Source of the DNA: Bryobacterales bacterium
GTDB taxonomy: Bacteria > Acidobacteriota > Terriglobia > Bryobacterales > Bryobacteraceae
NCBI GenBank assembly: GCA_003170915.1
Contig: PMYB01000089.1
Span: 1 to 35,733, forward strand
Reading direction: 5' to 3'
Length of the DNA stretch: 35,733 nt
Positions 13,932 through 23,133 of this stretch are shown piece after piece. Position numbers and translations under genes: made by a program. The notes below the pieces were generated by a model that did no database searches, had not been told where the DNA came from, and saw nothing but the letters and a program-made list of their open reading frames with translations. Every line of letters starts with the position of its first letter. Position 1 is the stretch's first letter.

Positions 13932-16900
13932 GTGAAAAATTCGTGCAGAGTGTGGAGTTTGGCTGCCGGCATTGCATTGGTCGTGTTGCTTGCCGCACCT
14001 CTATTAGCACAAGTGGAGAGGGCCAGCCTCGTCGGTACCATCAGGGACAATAGCGGCGCTGTTGTTTCGGATGTCGAAGTAAAGATAACGCATGAAACCA
14101 CCAACGTAACGGTGACCGTGCAGACGAACCAAACAGGCGATTTTGCGGTCGTTGACCTGATCCCCGGCAGCTATACGGTCAACGCGGCGCACGCGGGATT
14201 TTCGACGCGCAGCTACAAGGGCATTGTGCTCCAAGTCGCTCAGACGGGACGATTGGATATAACCCTGGAAGTGGGAGCCGTGGAACAGACCATCGAAGTG
14301 ACGGGCGCGGCCCCACTGATGCAAACCGAGAACTCCACGGTGGGCCAGGTGATTTCCAGCGATCCGATCAACGCCCTGCCGCTGAACGGCCGAAATTTTG
14401 TCCAGCTTGCCATGATGGCGCCCGGGGTGTCGGGGTTGGATTACGCCCCTTCTGGCGGCATCAACTCCGGGCAGCGAGACGATGAAATGCGGCCCGGGGG
14501 CACGGAGTTGCAAGCTGCTGGCGCTACGATGATGCAGAACGAAGTTCTGATCGACGGCGTAGACAACAGCGAGATCATCTCCGGGACCTTTGTCGTGCGT
14601 CCCATGATCGAGGGCGTGCAGGAGTTCCAGGTGATCACCAACAACGCGGGGGCCGAGTTTGGCCGGGCTGGGGGAGCCACCCTCGTGATCAACACCAAAT
14701 CGGGCGGCAACGATGTGCACGGCTCGGCCTACGAGTTTCTGCGCAACACTGTTTTTGATGCGAAGAACTTCTTCGACCGGGTGGGACAGGCAAATCCCCC
14801 GTACAAAATGAACCAGTTTGGCGCCAGCGTGGGAGGGCCGGTGGTGCTACCCCACTACAATGGGCGCGACCATACCTTCTTCTACATGGACTACGAAGGC
14901 CAGCGCGAGATATATGGCCTGACCTATACGTCGACCGTTCCGACGGCGGCCATGCGCGCGGGGAATTTTCAAGGGGTAGTGGCGAACGGAATCTTCGATC
15001 CGGCCACCACGACGCTAACGGGCACAACCTATAACAGAACCCCGTTCCCGAACAACCAGATTCCCGCCAACCGCTTCGATCCCATCGCCGCCCAACTGGT
15101 GAATCTCTATCCGCTCCCTCAGACGACGGCCTTGGCCAACAACTACGTCTCGAACCCGACCAAACGAAGCGAGGTGGAGCGCGCGGACGTGCGCGTCGAT
15201 CATCAATTCTCCGCCAAGGACACGATGTTTGCCAGGTACTCTATTGACTTGACCTACTTCACCATCCCGAATACTCTCAACGACGCTATCGGCGGCAATG
15301 AGAACAGCTTCGCCGGGCCCGGCGATGAGCGCGGGATGAATTCGGTGATCGCCGATACTCACAGTTTCAGTCCCAACATGGTCGGTGATTTCAGGTTCGG
15401 CTATACTAGAATCGACTATTCTCTTACCCCCAGCGTGCTCACAGATCCCGCCTGGGGCAAGATTCCCGGCAGGGATGCCACCGATCCGTACCAGCCTTCG
15501 GCGCCCATCATCTCGCCCTCTGGCTGGTATGGGCTGGGCGACTCAAGGTCGCTGAACGCGATTCGGAACGAGGATAACAAAGATATCATCGGCAACCTGA
15601 CGTGGCAAAAGGGCGCGCACAACCTCAAGTTCGGGGGCGAACTGCGCCGCCGCTGGGTGAGTGAGACCGCCAGCACGCAGGGCCAGAGCGCGTTCGGCCG
15701 CTTCAACTTCAGCGGCGCTTACACGAACAATCCGGCGTCGCCCTCCGGCACCGGCTACGTGGGGGCCAGCATGCTGCTGGGGCTTCCCACCAACATTGCG
15801 CGCGAAATGTTCATCGCAGAGGTGAAGAACATCTACACTTGGGAGCCCAACTTTTACTTCCGGGACCAATGGCGTATCGGTCGCAACCTCACGCTGAACC
15901 TGGGGGTGCACTATGAAGTGAATACTCCGTTCGTGGAGGGAAACAATAACTGGGGGGTCTTCGATTCTGTGCAGGCGAAGATGCTGGTCGCCGGCCAGAA
16001 CGGCGTCAACCGTTATGCGGGTCTGAAGACCGACTGGGGCGACATCGGCCCGCGCGTCAGTTTCGCCTATTCGGCAGGCCCCAAGACAGTCATCCGGGGC
16101 GGTTTCGGAAGATTCTTCGACCCTCAGGAGGCCCAAAATAACGTCCGCCAGTCGAGTCAGTTCCCGTGGGATTTCATCTACACGTACACCCCGGGCGACA
16201 TCATTCCCGGTCCAACCGTGTCCCAGGGTTTCCCGACGTTGGCTGCAGAGGAAGCCACGGGCATCGATCTAAAGAACCTCAACAATCTTTTCGGCAACCT
16301 GAGGGCGGTAGCGCTGAATTTCAAGAACGCCTCCTATAACGAGTACAATTTCGGCGTTCAGCGAAGATTCACATCCACCTTCGCGCTGACGGTGAGCTAC
16401 GTGGGCGCCGACGGCTCGCATGAAGCATGGACCCCAGGGATCGACGTCCCCACACCCGGTCCCGGCGCTATTCAGCTCCGCCGGCCATATAACGCGTTGT
16501 ACCCGAACGTGTCGGCGATTTCGTACCTGGAGTCCGCCGCCAATTCGGCCTACGACTCCATGCAGGTTTCGCTGGAGAAACGGGTCAGCCACGGCCTGTA
16601 TTTCATCGGAAATTGGACCTGGGGCCATTCACGCGATAACGCCAGCGTGATGAACCCACTCAATCGCCGGGTCGAGTGGGGCAATGCGGCGGCCGATTTG
16701 AGACACCAGGCCCGCATCAACTGGACGTACGCCTTGCCGTTCGGCCCCGGGCAGACCTTCCTGAACAAGTCTGTTGCCGGTAAGGTCGTCGGAGGTTGGG
16801 AATTGGCCGGAATCGCCGTGCTGCAGAGCGGGGTGCCCTTTAGCGTTGTCACTTCCAGCGACCCCACCAACACGGGCTCGGGCAGTCCGAGGGCCAATGT

Positions 16901-17234
16901 GGTGTCCGGCGTGAGTGACACACTCGACAACCCCTCGGTTGGCCTCTGGTTCAACCCGGCCGCCTTTTCCATCCCCACGGCCTACAATTGGGGCAATGCC
17001 GGACGGGATATACTGTTCGCGCCCGCGATCTACAACGTTGACTTTGCCCTTTCGCGGAAGTTCAAGATCCGAGAGAAGAGCAATTTCTCAATTCGTTGGG
17101 AGACGTTCAATACCTTTAACACGCCGCAGTTCGCGGCTCCGGCCTCCACGATTGGTAACGTGGGCGTAGGTGCAATTACCGCAACGGTGCGCTCAAATCG
17201 CCAGATGCAGGTGGCATTGAGACTGGGGTGGTGA
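13932..17234 (+). CDS. TonB-dependent receptor with CarboxypepD-like N-terminal domain (Oar-like)
   Basis: Outer-membrane receptor/transporter of 1100 residues. The GTG at 13932 is preferred because AAGGAG lies six bases upstream and it gives a clean signal peptide (MKNSCRVWSLAAGIALVVLLAAPLLAQ); an in-frame start at 13890 would add 14 residues and spoil it. Residues about 28-115 form a carboxypeptidase-regulatory-like Ig domain (GTIRDNSGAVVSDVEVKI). Then come the plug (LPLNGRNFVQLAMMAPGV, DGVDNSE, EFQVITNNAGAEFGRAGG) and a long beta-barrel ending QVALRLGW. This architecture is greatly expanded in Acidobacteriota, where it is thought to import oligosaccharides or other large nutrients. TATACT at 13830-13835 may be its -10. 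It lies directly before the enolase array, separated by a strong terminator, and may supply the array's substrate. Confidence 0.93.
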   Translation: MKNSCRVWSLAAGIALVVLLAAPLLAQVERASLVGTIRDNSGAVVSDVEVKITHETTNVTVTVQTNQTGDFAVVDLIPGSYTVNAAHAGFSTRSYKGIVLQVAQTGRLDITLEVGAVEQTIEVTGAAPLMQTENSTVGQVISSDPINALPLNGRNFVQLAMMAPGVSGLDYAPSGGINSGQRDDEMRPGGTELQAAGATMMQNEVLIDGVDNSEIISGTFVVRPMIEGVQEFQVITNNAGAEFGRAGGATLVINTKSGGNDVHGSAYEFLRNTVFDAKNFFDRVGQANPPYKMNQFGASVGGPVVLPHYNGRDHTFFYMDYEGQREIYGLTYTSTVPTAAMRAGNFQGVVANGIFDPATTTLTGTTYNRTPFPNNQIPANRFDPIAAQLVNLYPLPQTTALANNYVSNPTKRSEVERADVRVDHQFSAKDTMFARYSIDLTYFTIPNTLNDAIGGNENSFAGPGDERGMNSVIADTHSFSPNMVGDFRFGYTRIDYSLTPSVLTDPAWGKIPGRDATDPYQPSAPIISPSGWYGLGDSRSLNAIRNEDNKDIIGNLTWQKGAHNLKFGGELRRRWVSETASTQGQSAFGRFNFSGAYTNNPASPSGTGYVGASMLLGLPTNIAREMFIAEVKNIYTWEPNFYFRDQWRIGRNLTLNLGVHYEVNTPFVEGNNNWGVFDSVQAKMLVAGQNGVNRYAGLKTDWGDIGPRVSFAYSAGPKTVIRGGFGRFFDPQEAQNNVRQSSQFPWDFIYTYTPGDIIPGPTVSQGFPTLAAEEATGIDLKNLNNLFGNLRAVALNFKNASYNEYNFGVQRRFTSTFALTVSYVGADGSHEAWTPGIDVPTPGPGAIQLRRPYNALYPNVSAISYLESAANSAYDSMQVSLEKRVSHGLYFIGNWTWGHSRDNASVMNPLNRRVEWGNAAADLRHQARINWTYALPFGPGQTFLNKSVAGKVVGGWELAGIAVLQSGVPFSVVTSSDPTNTGSGSPRANVVSGVSDTLDNPSVGLWFNPAAFSIPTAYNWGNAGRDILFAPAIYNVDFALSRKFKIREKSNFSIRWETFNTFNTPQFAAPASTIGNVGVGAITATVRSNRQMQVALRLGW

Positions 17235-17247
17235 TCTGAATCCCCTG

Positions 17248-17276
17248 GCGGGGCGGCGGCAAGCCGCCCCGCTTTT
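17248..17276 (+). terminator. Intrinsic terminator after the TonB receptor gene
   Basis: A 10-bp GC stem (GCGGGGCGGC at 17248-17257 with GCCGCCCCGC at 17263-17272), loop GGCAA and then TTTT. It lies 14 bases after the receptor stop. Related GGGGCGG hairpins recur before several enolase-superfamily genes downstream. Confidence 0.85.
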
Positions 17277-17308
17277 CAATCCGGAACCACACATTTGAAG
17301 GCGAAAGA

Positions 17309-18664
17309 ATGCAGAGGGGGAGTGTTCTGCAAATGGCGGCAATGGCCGCCGGCATGGGCGCACTCACGGATCGCGCCGCCAAGGCGGAAGCCCAGGTCGC
17401 CCGCGCCACGCGGGGCATGCCATCGCCCAAAATCAGAGACATTGAACTTATCCTCACTCAGCCCGATACCGTCCGGCTTACCATCGTCAAGGTCCTGACC
17501 GATCAGGACGGGCTGTATGGGTATGGTTGCGCTACGTTTACCCAACGGGCGGACCTGGTGAACATTGCGCTCGAAAAATATCTGAAACCGTTCCTGGTCG
17601 GCAAGCCCGCTGACCGGATCGACGATACGTGGCAGGCCTGCTACAACAGTTCGTACTGGCGCAACGGGCCGGTGCTGAACAATGCCATCAGCGGGATCGA
17701 CCACGCGCTGTGGGACATCAAGGGCCGCCAGGCCGGCATGCCGGTCTATGAGCTGCTGGGCGGCAAGTGCCGCGAGGCGGCGGAATGCTACGTCCATACT
17801 TACCCGGCGCCGACATATCAGGTTGCCATCCAAAACGCCCGCCGTTCGATGGAGCAAGGATTCCGCAATGTGCTGGTGGACCCCATCGTGCCGGGTATGG
17901 GCCAGTTCCGCGGCTCGACTGCCGGCGCCGCCGCCATGAGTGGGCTGCATGAAGGCCCGGTTTTCGAGTCCGGGATCTTTGCCGGGACTGCCCTCAAATG
18001 GCTGGAGGAATGCCGCAAGCAACTGGGCGAGGAAGTCGGACTCATGTGCGACATCCACGAGCGGGTCACGCCCAACGAAGCCGTGCAGCTTGCGAAGGAG
18101 GTCGAGAGGTTGAAGATGTTCTTCATGGAGGATCTGTTGTCTCCCGAGGACATTGCCTACTTCCGGCAGATTCGCGAGCAGTGCTCCACCCCCATGGCCA
18201 TGGGCGAGCTGTTCAACAGCCCGCATGAATGGACGCCGCTCATACAGGAACGCCTGATCGATTACATGCGCATGCACGTTTCCCAGATGGGCGGCGTGAC
18301 GCCCGCCCGCAAGGTGGCGGCCATGGGCGAGATCCTGGGCGTTAAGACCGCGTGGCATGGACCGAAAGATACCGATCCCATCGGCCAGGTGGCCCACCTC
18401 CATCTGGATTTGGCTTGCTACAACTTTGGAATCCAGGAGTTTACGGGTTTCTCCGACCGGGTGAAGGAGGTGTTCAAGCCCTGCCCGGAGGTGAAGAACG
18501 GCTATATGTATGCCAACGATGCGCCTGGTTGGGGCATGGAAGTGGATGAGAAGATGGCGGCCAGGTATCCGTATGGCGGTGGCGAGGAGGAAGACGACCT
18601 CAAGCGGTTGAACGGCGGCTGGAGTGAGATTCGCCGCCGCGACGGCACGATCATTAAGCAGTAA
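17309..18664 (+). CDS. Enolase-superfamily protein, ManD/RspA-like, array copy 1 (twin-arginine lost)
   Basis: A 451-residue member of the nine-copy family; first of the tandem array, only 45 bases after the terminator. Barrel ligands Asp248, Glu274, Glu300 and His250, His350 are intact. In the variable loop (NVLVDPIVPGMGQFRG) the position equivalent to the ManD catalytic Arg is Leu189 and no Tyr follows, so classical ManD chemistry is unlikely unless other residues substitute. The leader reads MQRGSVLQMAAMAAGMGALT: the second Arg of the Tat motif is Gly and the Lys is Gln, unlike every other copy. It may therefore stay in the cytoplasm or be poorly exported. The ATG at 17309 is preceded by AAGGCGAAAG. 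The motif HGPKDTDPIG also differs from the usual D(V/T)SP in the sibling copies. Confidence 0.9.
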   Translation: MQRGSVLQMAAMAAGMGALTDRAAKAEAQVARATRGMPSPKIRDIELILTQPDTVRLTIVKVLTDQDGLYGYGCATFTQRADLVNIALEKYLKPFLVGKPADRIDDTWQACYNSSYWRNGPVLNNAISGIDHALWDIKGRQAGMPVYELLGGKCREAAECYVHTYPAPTYQVAIQNARRSMEQGFRNVLVDPIVPGMGQFRGSTAGAAAMSGLHEGPVFESGIFAGTALKWLEECRKQLGEEVGLMCDIHERVTPNEAVQLAKEVERLKMFFMEDLLSPEDIAYFRQIREQCSTPMAMGELFNSPHEWTPLIQERLIDYMRMHVSQMGGVTPARKVAAMGEILGVKTAWHGPKDTDPIGQVAHLHLDLACYNFGIQEFTGFSDRVKEVFKPCPEVKNGYMYANDAPGWGMEVDEKMAARYPYGGGEEEDDLKRLNGGWSEIRRRDGTIIKQ

Positions 18665-18803
18665 GAAGGGCGAGTTTTCGGCGACCGGATACGGCCGCGT
18701 TCCCGTTGGGAATCACGGTCGCGCCAACGATGTCTCGTGGGGTCATTGGTTCCGCGCTGCCTCGTGAATCAGCTGCGCCGACTTAGCGCGGCGTTCTGGA
18801 CCT

Positions 18804-18828
18804 GGCGGAGCGGCAAATGTGCTCCGCC
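18804..18828 (+). promoter_or_regulatory. Intergenic hairpin before array copy 2
   Basis: GGCGGAGC (18804-18811) pairs perfectly with GCTCCGCC (18821-18828) around a 9-base loop, 24 bases before the ATG of copy 2. It has no T-tract, so mRNA processing, stabilisation or attenuation is as likely as termination. The rest of the 188-base gap shows nothing else clear. Confidence 0.5.
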
Positions 18829-18852
18829 CTTCGAATGTGAGGCAAGAGGAAC

Positions 18853-20244
18853 ATGCAAAGACGGAATCTTTTGAAAATGGCCGCAGTGGCCGGAGGAATG
18901 AGCGTACTCACGGAGCGCGCCCGAAAGGCGGAGGCGCAGGTGGCGCGGGCGACCCGGGGCATGCCGTCGCCCAAGATTAAAGACGTGCAGGTCATAGCGG
19001 CGCAGGTCCACCAGATACCGTTTGCAGGCGAACCCCCAGACGCCGCAGGTACCAGTACCGTGCGTTTGTCTGTGGTCAAGATCATCACCGATCAAGACGG
19101 GCTTTATGGGTATGGATGCAGCACCTTCACGCAACGAGGGGAACTGGTGAATGCGGCTGTCGAGAAATACCTCAAGCCGTTCCTGATGGGTAAGCCCACA
19201 GATCGCATCGACGACCTCTGGCAGGCCTGCTACAACAGTTCGTACTGGCGCAATGGCCCGGTACTGAACGTGGCCATCGGCGGTGTGGATCAGGCGCTGT
19301 GGGACATCAAGGGCCGGCAAGCCGGCATGCCGGTGTATCAACTGCTGGGTGGCAAGTGCCGCGAGGCGGCGGACACCTACGTCCACGTCACCGCCCCAGA
19401 CCTCCGGCGCGTACTGGAAGACGCCAAGCGCGCAGTCAAGGAGCAGGGTTTCCGCAACATTCTGCTGAACCCCGGCTACCAGACCCCGGGCCCCAGCCTG
19501 CGTGATGGCGCCGTCGGCACCGGCGACTTAGGCACCAACTCGATTTTCGATTCCGAGCTTTTTGCCAGGCGGTCGCTCCAATACATGGAAGCGTTCCGTA
19601 AGGAATTGGGTGATGAGGTCGGACTGATGGTCGACATTCACGAGCGGCTCGCGCCCAACAAGGCCGTGCAGCTTGCCAAAGACATGGAGAAATTGAAGCT
19701 GTTCTTCGTGGAAGACCTGTTATCCCCCGAGGACATCGCTTACTTCCGGCAGATTCGCCAGCAGTGCGCCACGCCGCTGGCCATGGGCGAGCTGTTCAAC
19801 AGCCCGCACGAATGGACGCCGCTGATTCAGGACCGGCTCATCGATTACATGCGCATGCACGTTTCCCAGATGGGTGGCCTGACGCCGGCGCGCAAGGCGG
19901 CGGCGCTGGGTGAGATCCTGGGCGTCAGGACCGCGTGGCACGGGCCGCCGGATACCTCTCCGGTGGGAATGGCCGCGCAACTGCACCTGGACTTGGCCTG
20001 CTACAACTTTGGCATCCAGGAGTTCACCTTCTTTTCCGACCAGGCCAAGGAGATCTTCAGGGGCTGCCCGGAGGTGAAGAACGGTTACATGTACGCCAAC
20101 GACTTGCCTGGTTGGGGCATGGAAATAGATGAGAAGCTGGCGGCCAAATATCCCTACGGGACTGACGAACAGGGCGACCGCCAGCGGTTGAACGGCGGCT
20201 GGGGCGAGCTCCGGCGCCGTGACGGCACCATCGTCAAGCAGTGA
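18853..20244 (+). CDS. Enolase-superfamily protein, ManD/RspA-like, array copy 2
   Basis: A 463-residue copy, the longest of the family. It has a twin-arginine leader MQRRNLLKMAAVAGGMSVLT. An extra segment of about 14 residues (QVHQIPFAGEPPDAAGT) lies before the first capping-domain strand; only copy 5 has a comparable one. Barrel residues Asp261, His263, Glu287, Glu313 and His363 are present. The variable loop is RNILLNPGYQTPGPSLRDG followed by GTGDLGTNSIF, without the ManD Arg or the usual Tyr; a Tyr209 occurs at a different place. Bases 19060-19157 are identical to 23329-23426 of copy 5, although copies 3 and 4 lie between and differ, which indicates gene conversion. Probably periplasmic; substrate unknown. 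Confidence 0.9.
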   Translation: MQRRNLLKMAAVAGGMSVLTERARKAEAQVARATRGMPSPKIKDVQVIAAQVHQIPFAGEPPDAAGTSTVRLSVVKIITDQDGLYGYGCSTFTQRGELVNAAVEKYLKPFLMGKPTDRIDDLWQACYNSSYWRNGPVLNVAIGGVDQALWDIKGRQAGMPVYQLLGGKCREAADTYVHVTAPDLRRVLEDAKRAVKEQGFRNILLNPGYQTPGPSLRDGAVGTGDLGTNSIFDSELFARRSLQYMEAFRKELGDEVGLMVDIHERLAPNKAVQLAKDMEKLKLFFVEDLLSPEDIAYFRQIRQQCATPLAMGELFNSPHEWTPLIQDRLIDYMRMHVSQMGGLTPARKAAALGEILGVRTAWHGPPDTSPVGMAAQLHLDLACYNFGIQEFTFFSDQAKEIFRGCPEVKNGYMYANDLPGWGMEIDEKLAAKYPYGTDEQGDRQRLNGGWGELRRRDGTIVKQ

Positions 20245-20282
20245 GAACGTAGCCGCTTCCAGGCTGCGGATAAGGAGAGATT

Positions 20283-21644
20283 ATGCATAGGCGAAATATC
20301 TTGAAAATGGCCGCCTTGGCTGGCGGTATGGGCGTATTCACGGAGCGCGCCAGAAAGGCGGAAGCTCAGGTTGCCCGCGCCACGCGGGGGATGCCCTCGC
20401 CGAAAATCAAAGATGTTCAGGTCATCGCCACACAGCCCGCTTCCGCTCGCTTGACGATCGTCAAAATCGTCACCGATCAGGATGGCCTCTACGGGTATGG
20501 CTGCGGCACATTCACGCAGCGGGCGGATCTCGTAAACGCGGCAGTCGAAAAATATCTGAAGCCGTTCCTGATTGGCAAGCCTGCCGACCGGATCGACGAT
20601 ACCTGGCAGGCTTGCTATAACAGCTCCTACTGGCGCAACGGCCCGGTGCTCTACAACGCCATCAGTGGAGTGGATGAGGCGCTGTGGGACATCAAAGGCC
20701 GGCAAGCCGGCATGCCGGTCTATGACGTGCTGGGCGGCAAATGCCGGGAGGCGGCCGACACCTACGTGCACGTTTCCGGTCCCGACAACTCGCAGATCAT
20801 CGAATCCTGCCGGCGCTTCATGGAGCAGGGGTTCCGTAACCTGCGGCTGCAGGCCAGCGTGCCGGGCATGGCGGACACCACGGGGCCGGGAATGTTCGGC
20901 CGCACAACGTCTAATGCTGTCCGTGGCCTGCATGAAGGCCGGGTTTTCGAGTCCGCCGCTTCTATACCGCGCGCGCTCAAATGCCTGGAGGAGTGCCGCA
21001 AGCAACTGGGCGAAGAGGTCGGGCTGTTGTACGACGTGCACGAGCGCCTCACGCCCAACGAGGCGGTCCAGTTCGCCAAGGACGTGGAGCACTTGAAGCT
21101 GTTCTTCCTGGAAGACCCGTTAGCGCCTGAGGATATTGCCTATTTCCGCCAAATCCGACAGCAGTGCGCGACACCGCTTGCCATGGGCGAGTTGTTCACC
21201 AGCCCGCACGAATGGACGACCCTGATCCAGGAACGGTTGATCGATTACATGCGCATGCATCTATCCGATATCGGCGGTCTGACACCAGCCCGCAAGGCGG
21301 CGGCGATGGGCGAAATCATGGGGGTGAAGACGGCGTGGCACGGACCGGGCGATGTCTCGCCCATCGGCCATGCCGCCCAACTTGCTCTCGACTTGTCTTG
21401 CTACAACTTCGGCATCCAGGAACACACGCCGTTCAACGACCGCGTTCGAGAAGTTTTCAAGGGCTGCCCGGAGGTCAAGAACGGCTACATGTATGCGAAC
21501 GAGGCGCCCGGCTGGGGTATGGAAGTGGATGAAAAGCTGGCCGCCAAGTATCCCTACGGCGCCTCCGAACAGGGAGAGGATAAGCTCTTGAACGGCGGCT
21601 TTGGCGAGATCCGCCGCCGCGACGGCACCATCATCAAGCAGTAA
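20283..21644 (+). CDS. Enolase-superfamily protein, ManD/RspA-like, array copy 3
   Basis: A 453-residue copy with a twin-arginine leader (MHRRNILKMAALAGGMGVFT), 38 bases after copy 2 and with a good ribosome binding site (AAGGAGAG), so probably cotranscribed with it. Barrel residues Asp251, His253, Glu277 and Glu303 are intact. The loop RLQASVPGMADTTGPGMFG keeps the Arg (188) of the ManD dyad and the VPG turn, but Thr stands where Tyr is expected. It departs from its siblings with MGELFTSPHEW, EDPLAPED and LSDIGG, small changes at the mouth of the active site. Exported and possibly a dehydratase with altered specificity. Confidence 0.9.
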   Translation: MHRRNILKMAALAGGMGVFTERARKAEAQVARATRGMPSPKIKDVQVIATQPASARLTIVKIVTDQDGLYGYGCGTFTQRADLVNAAVEKYLKPFLIGKPADRIDDTWQACYNSSYWRNGPVLYNAISGVDEALWDIKGRQAGMPVYDVLGGKCREAADTYVHVSGPDNSQIIESCRRFMEQGFRNLRLQASVPGMADTTGPGMFGRTTSNAVRGLHEGRVFESAASIPRALKCLEECRKQLGEEVGLLYDVHERLTPNEAVQFAKDVEHLKLFFLEDPLAPEDIAYFRQIRQQCATPLAMGELFTSPHEWTTLIQERLIDYMRMHLSDIGGLTPARKAAAMGEIMGVKTAWHGPGDVSPIGHAAQLALDLSCYNFGIQEHTPFNDRVREVFKGCPEVKNGYMYANEAPGWGMEVDEKLAAKYPYGASEQGEDKLLNGGFGEIRRRDGTIIKQ

Positions 21645-21690
21645 AACGCGGCAACTTTAACTTTACTCACACCCGTTGCGGGAGAACAAC

Positions 21691-23004
21691 ATGCATCGAC
21701 GGAACGTTTTGAAAATGGCTGCAATGGCCGGCGGCCTGGGTGCATTCACCCAGCGCGCTGCCAAGGCGGAGGCGCAGGCCGCTCGCGCCACACGGGGCAT
21801 GTCTTCGCCCAAAATCAAAGATATTCAGGTCATAGCCACCCAGCCTGATCGGGTGCGTTTAACCGTGGTCAAGATCATCACCGACCAGGACGGGCTCTAT
21901 GGCTATGGCTGCGGAACGTTCACACAGCGCGCGGAACTGGTGAACATGGCCGTTGACCGATACTTGAAGCCGTTCCTGCTCGGCAAGCCCGCCGACCGCA
22001 TCGACGATACCTGGCAGGCCTGCTACGACAGCTCTTACTGGCGCAACGGCCCGGTGCTGAACAATGCCATCAGCGGGGTGGACGAAGCGCTGTGGGACAT
22101 CAAGGGCCGGCAGGCCGGCATGCCGGTCTATCAACTGCTGGGCGGCAAGTGCCGCGAGGCGGCGGAGGTCTACGTACACGCCGGCGGCGCCGACACGAAG
22201 GAGATGCTCGAAAGAGCCCGGGGCTTCATCGGGCAGGGCATCCGCAATATACTGTTGAATCCCACCTACGTGACCAGCGGCGCCGCGCTGCATAAAAGCC
22301 CCGTTTTTGAGTCCGCTCCTTTCGCCAGGCGTGCGCTCAATTGGCTGGAGGAATTCCGTAAGCAACTGGGCGGGGAAGTCGGCCTGCTGTGCGACGTGCA
22401 TGAGCGGGTCACACCCAACGAGGCGGTGCAGCTTGCCAAAGATGTCGAAGAGTTTAAACTGTTCTACCTGGAAGACGCGTTGTCACCGGAGGATATCGCT
22501 TATTTCCGCCAGATTCGCCAGCAGTGCGCCACCCCGCTTGCCATGGGCGAGTTGTTTAGCAGCCCGCACGAATGGACGCCGCTCATCAGCGAGCGCCTGA
22601 TCGATTACATGCGCATGCACGTTTCCGATATGGGCGGCGTGACGCCCGCCCGCAAGGTTGCCGCGATGGGTGAGATGTTGGGCGTCAAGACCGCGTGGCA
22701 CGGGCCACCCGACGTTTCCCCCATCGGCCAGATGGCTCAGTTGCACTTGGATCTGGCCTGTTACAACTTCGGCGTACAGGAGTACACCTTCTACTCCGAC
22801 CGGGTCAAGGAGGTGTTCAAGGGCTGCCCGGAGGTCAAGAACGGTTACATGTATGCGAACGAGGCGCCCGGCTGGGGAATGGAAGTGGATGAGAAAATGG
22901 CGGCCAAATATCCGTTTGGCGCTAGCGATCAGGGCGAACGAGGGCCGTTGAACGGCGGCTGGGGCGAACTCCGCCGCCTTGATGGAACCCTGGTCAAACA
23001 GTAG
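21691..23004 (+). CDS. Enolase-superfamily protein, ManD/RspA-like, array copy 4 (short loop)
   Basis: A 437-residue copy, the shortest. The ATG at 21691 is preferred to an upstream TTG (21676) because GGGAG lies six bases before it and it restores the MHRRNVLKMAA leader shared by the family. Asp235, His237, Glu261 and Glu287 are intact. The variable segment is reduced to RNILLNPTYVTSGAALHKSP, about 10-25 residues shorter than in other copies, and has Leu at the ManD Arg position. It begins 46 bases after copy 3. Two tracts are identical to copy 6 (22501-22587 with 25479-25565; 22795-22886 with 25773-25864). The shortened loop should leave a more open active site. Confidence 0.9.
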   Translation: MHRRNVLKMAAMAGGLGAFTQRAAKAEAQAARATRGMSSPKIKDIQVIATQPDRVRLTVVKIITDQDGLYGYGCGTFTQRAELVNMAVDRYLKPFLLGKPADRIDDTWQACYDSSYWRNGPVLNNAISGVDEALWDIKGRQAGMPVYQLLGGKCREAAEVYVHAGGADTKEMLERARGFIGQGIRNILLNPTYVTSGAALHKSPVFESAPFARRALNWLEEFRKQLGGEVGLLCDVHERVTPNEAVQLAKDVEEFKLFYLEDALSPEDIAYFRQIRQQCATPLAMGELFSSPHEWTPLISERLIDYMRMHVSDMGGVTPARKVAAMGEMLGVKTAWHGPPDVSPIGQMAQLHLDLACYNFGVQEYTFYSDRVKEVFKGCPEVKNGYMYANEAPGWGMEVDEKMAAKYPFGASDQGERGPLNGGWGELRRLDGTLVKQ

Positions 23005-23020
23005 GATGCGGGTCTTCGAG

Positions 23021-23133
23021 GTGGGGCAGACCATCGCCTTTCGCGCTCTGCCGAAACCGGCGGACGGCGGAAACCGATTGACTGCCCCACGTTGACTGCG
23101 GTCCCGAAGCAGAATGACGAATTGAGGAAGACA
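23021..23133 (+). promoter_or_regulatory. Structured leader before array copy 5
   Basis: GTGGGGCAG (23021-23029) and CTGCCCCAC (23082-23090) form a 9-bp inverted repeat around a 52-base loop that contains further small hairpins. The 28 bases before the ATG (23106-23133) belong to a leader also found before copies 6, 7 and 8. Confidence 0.5.
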
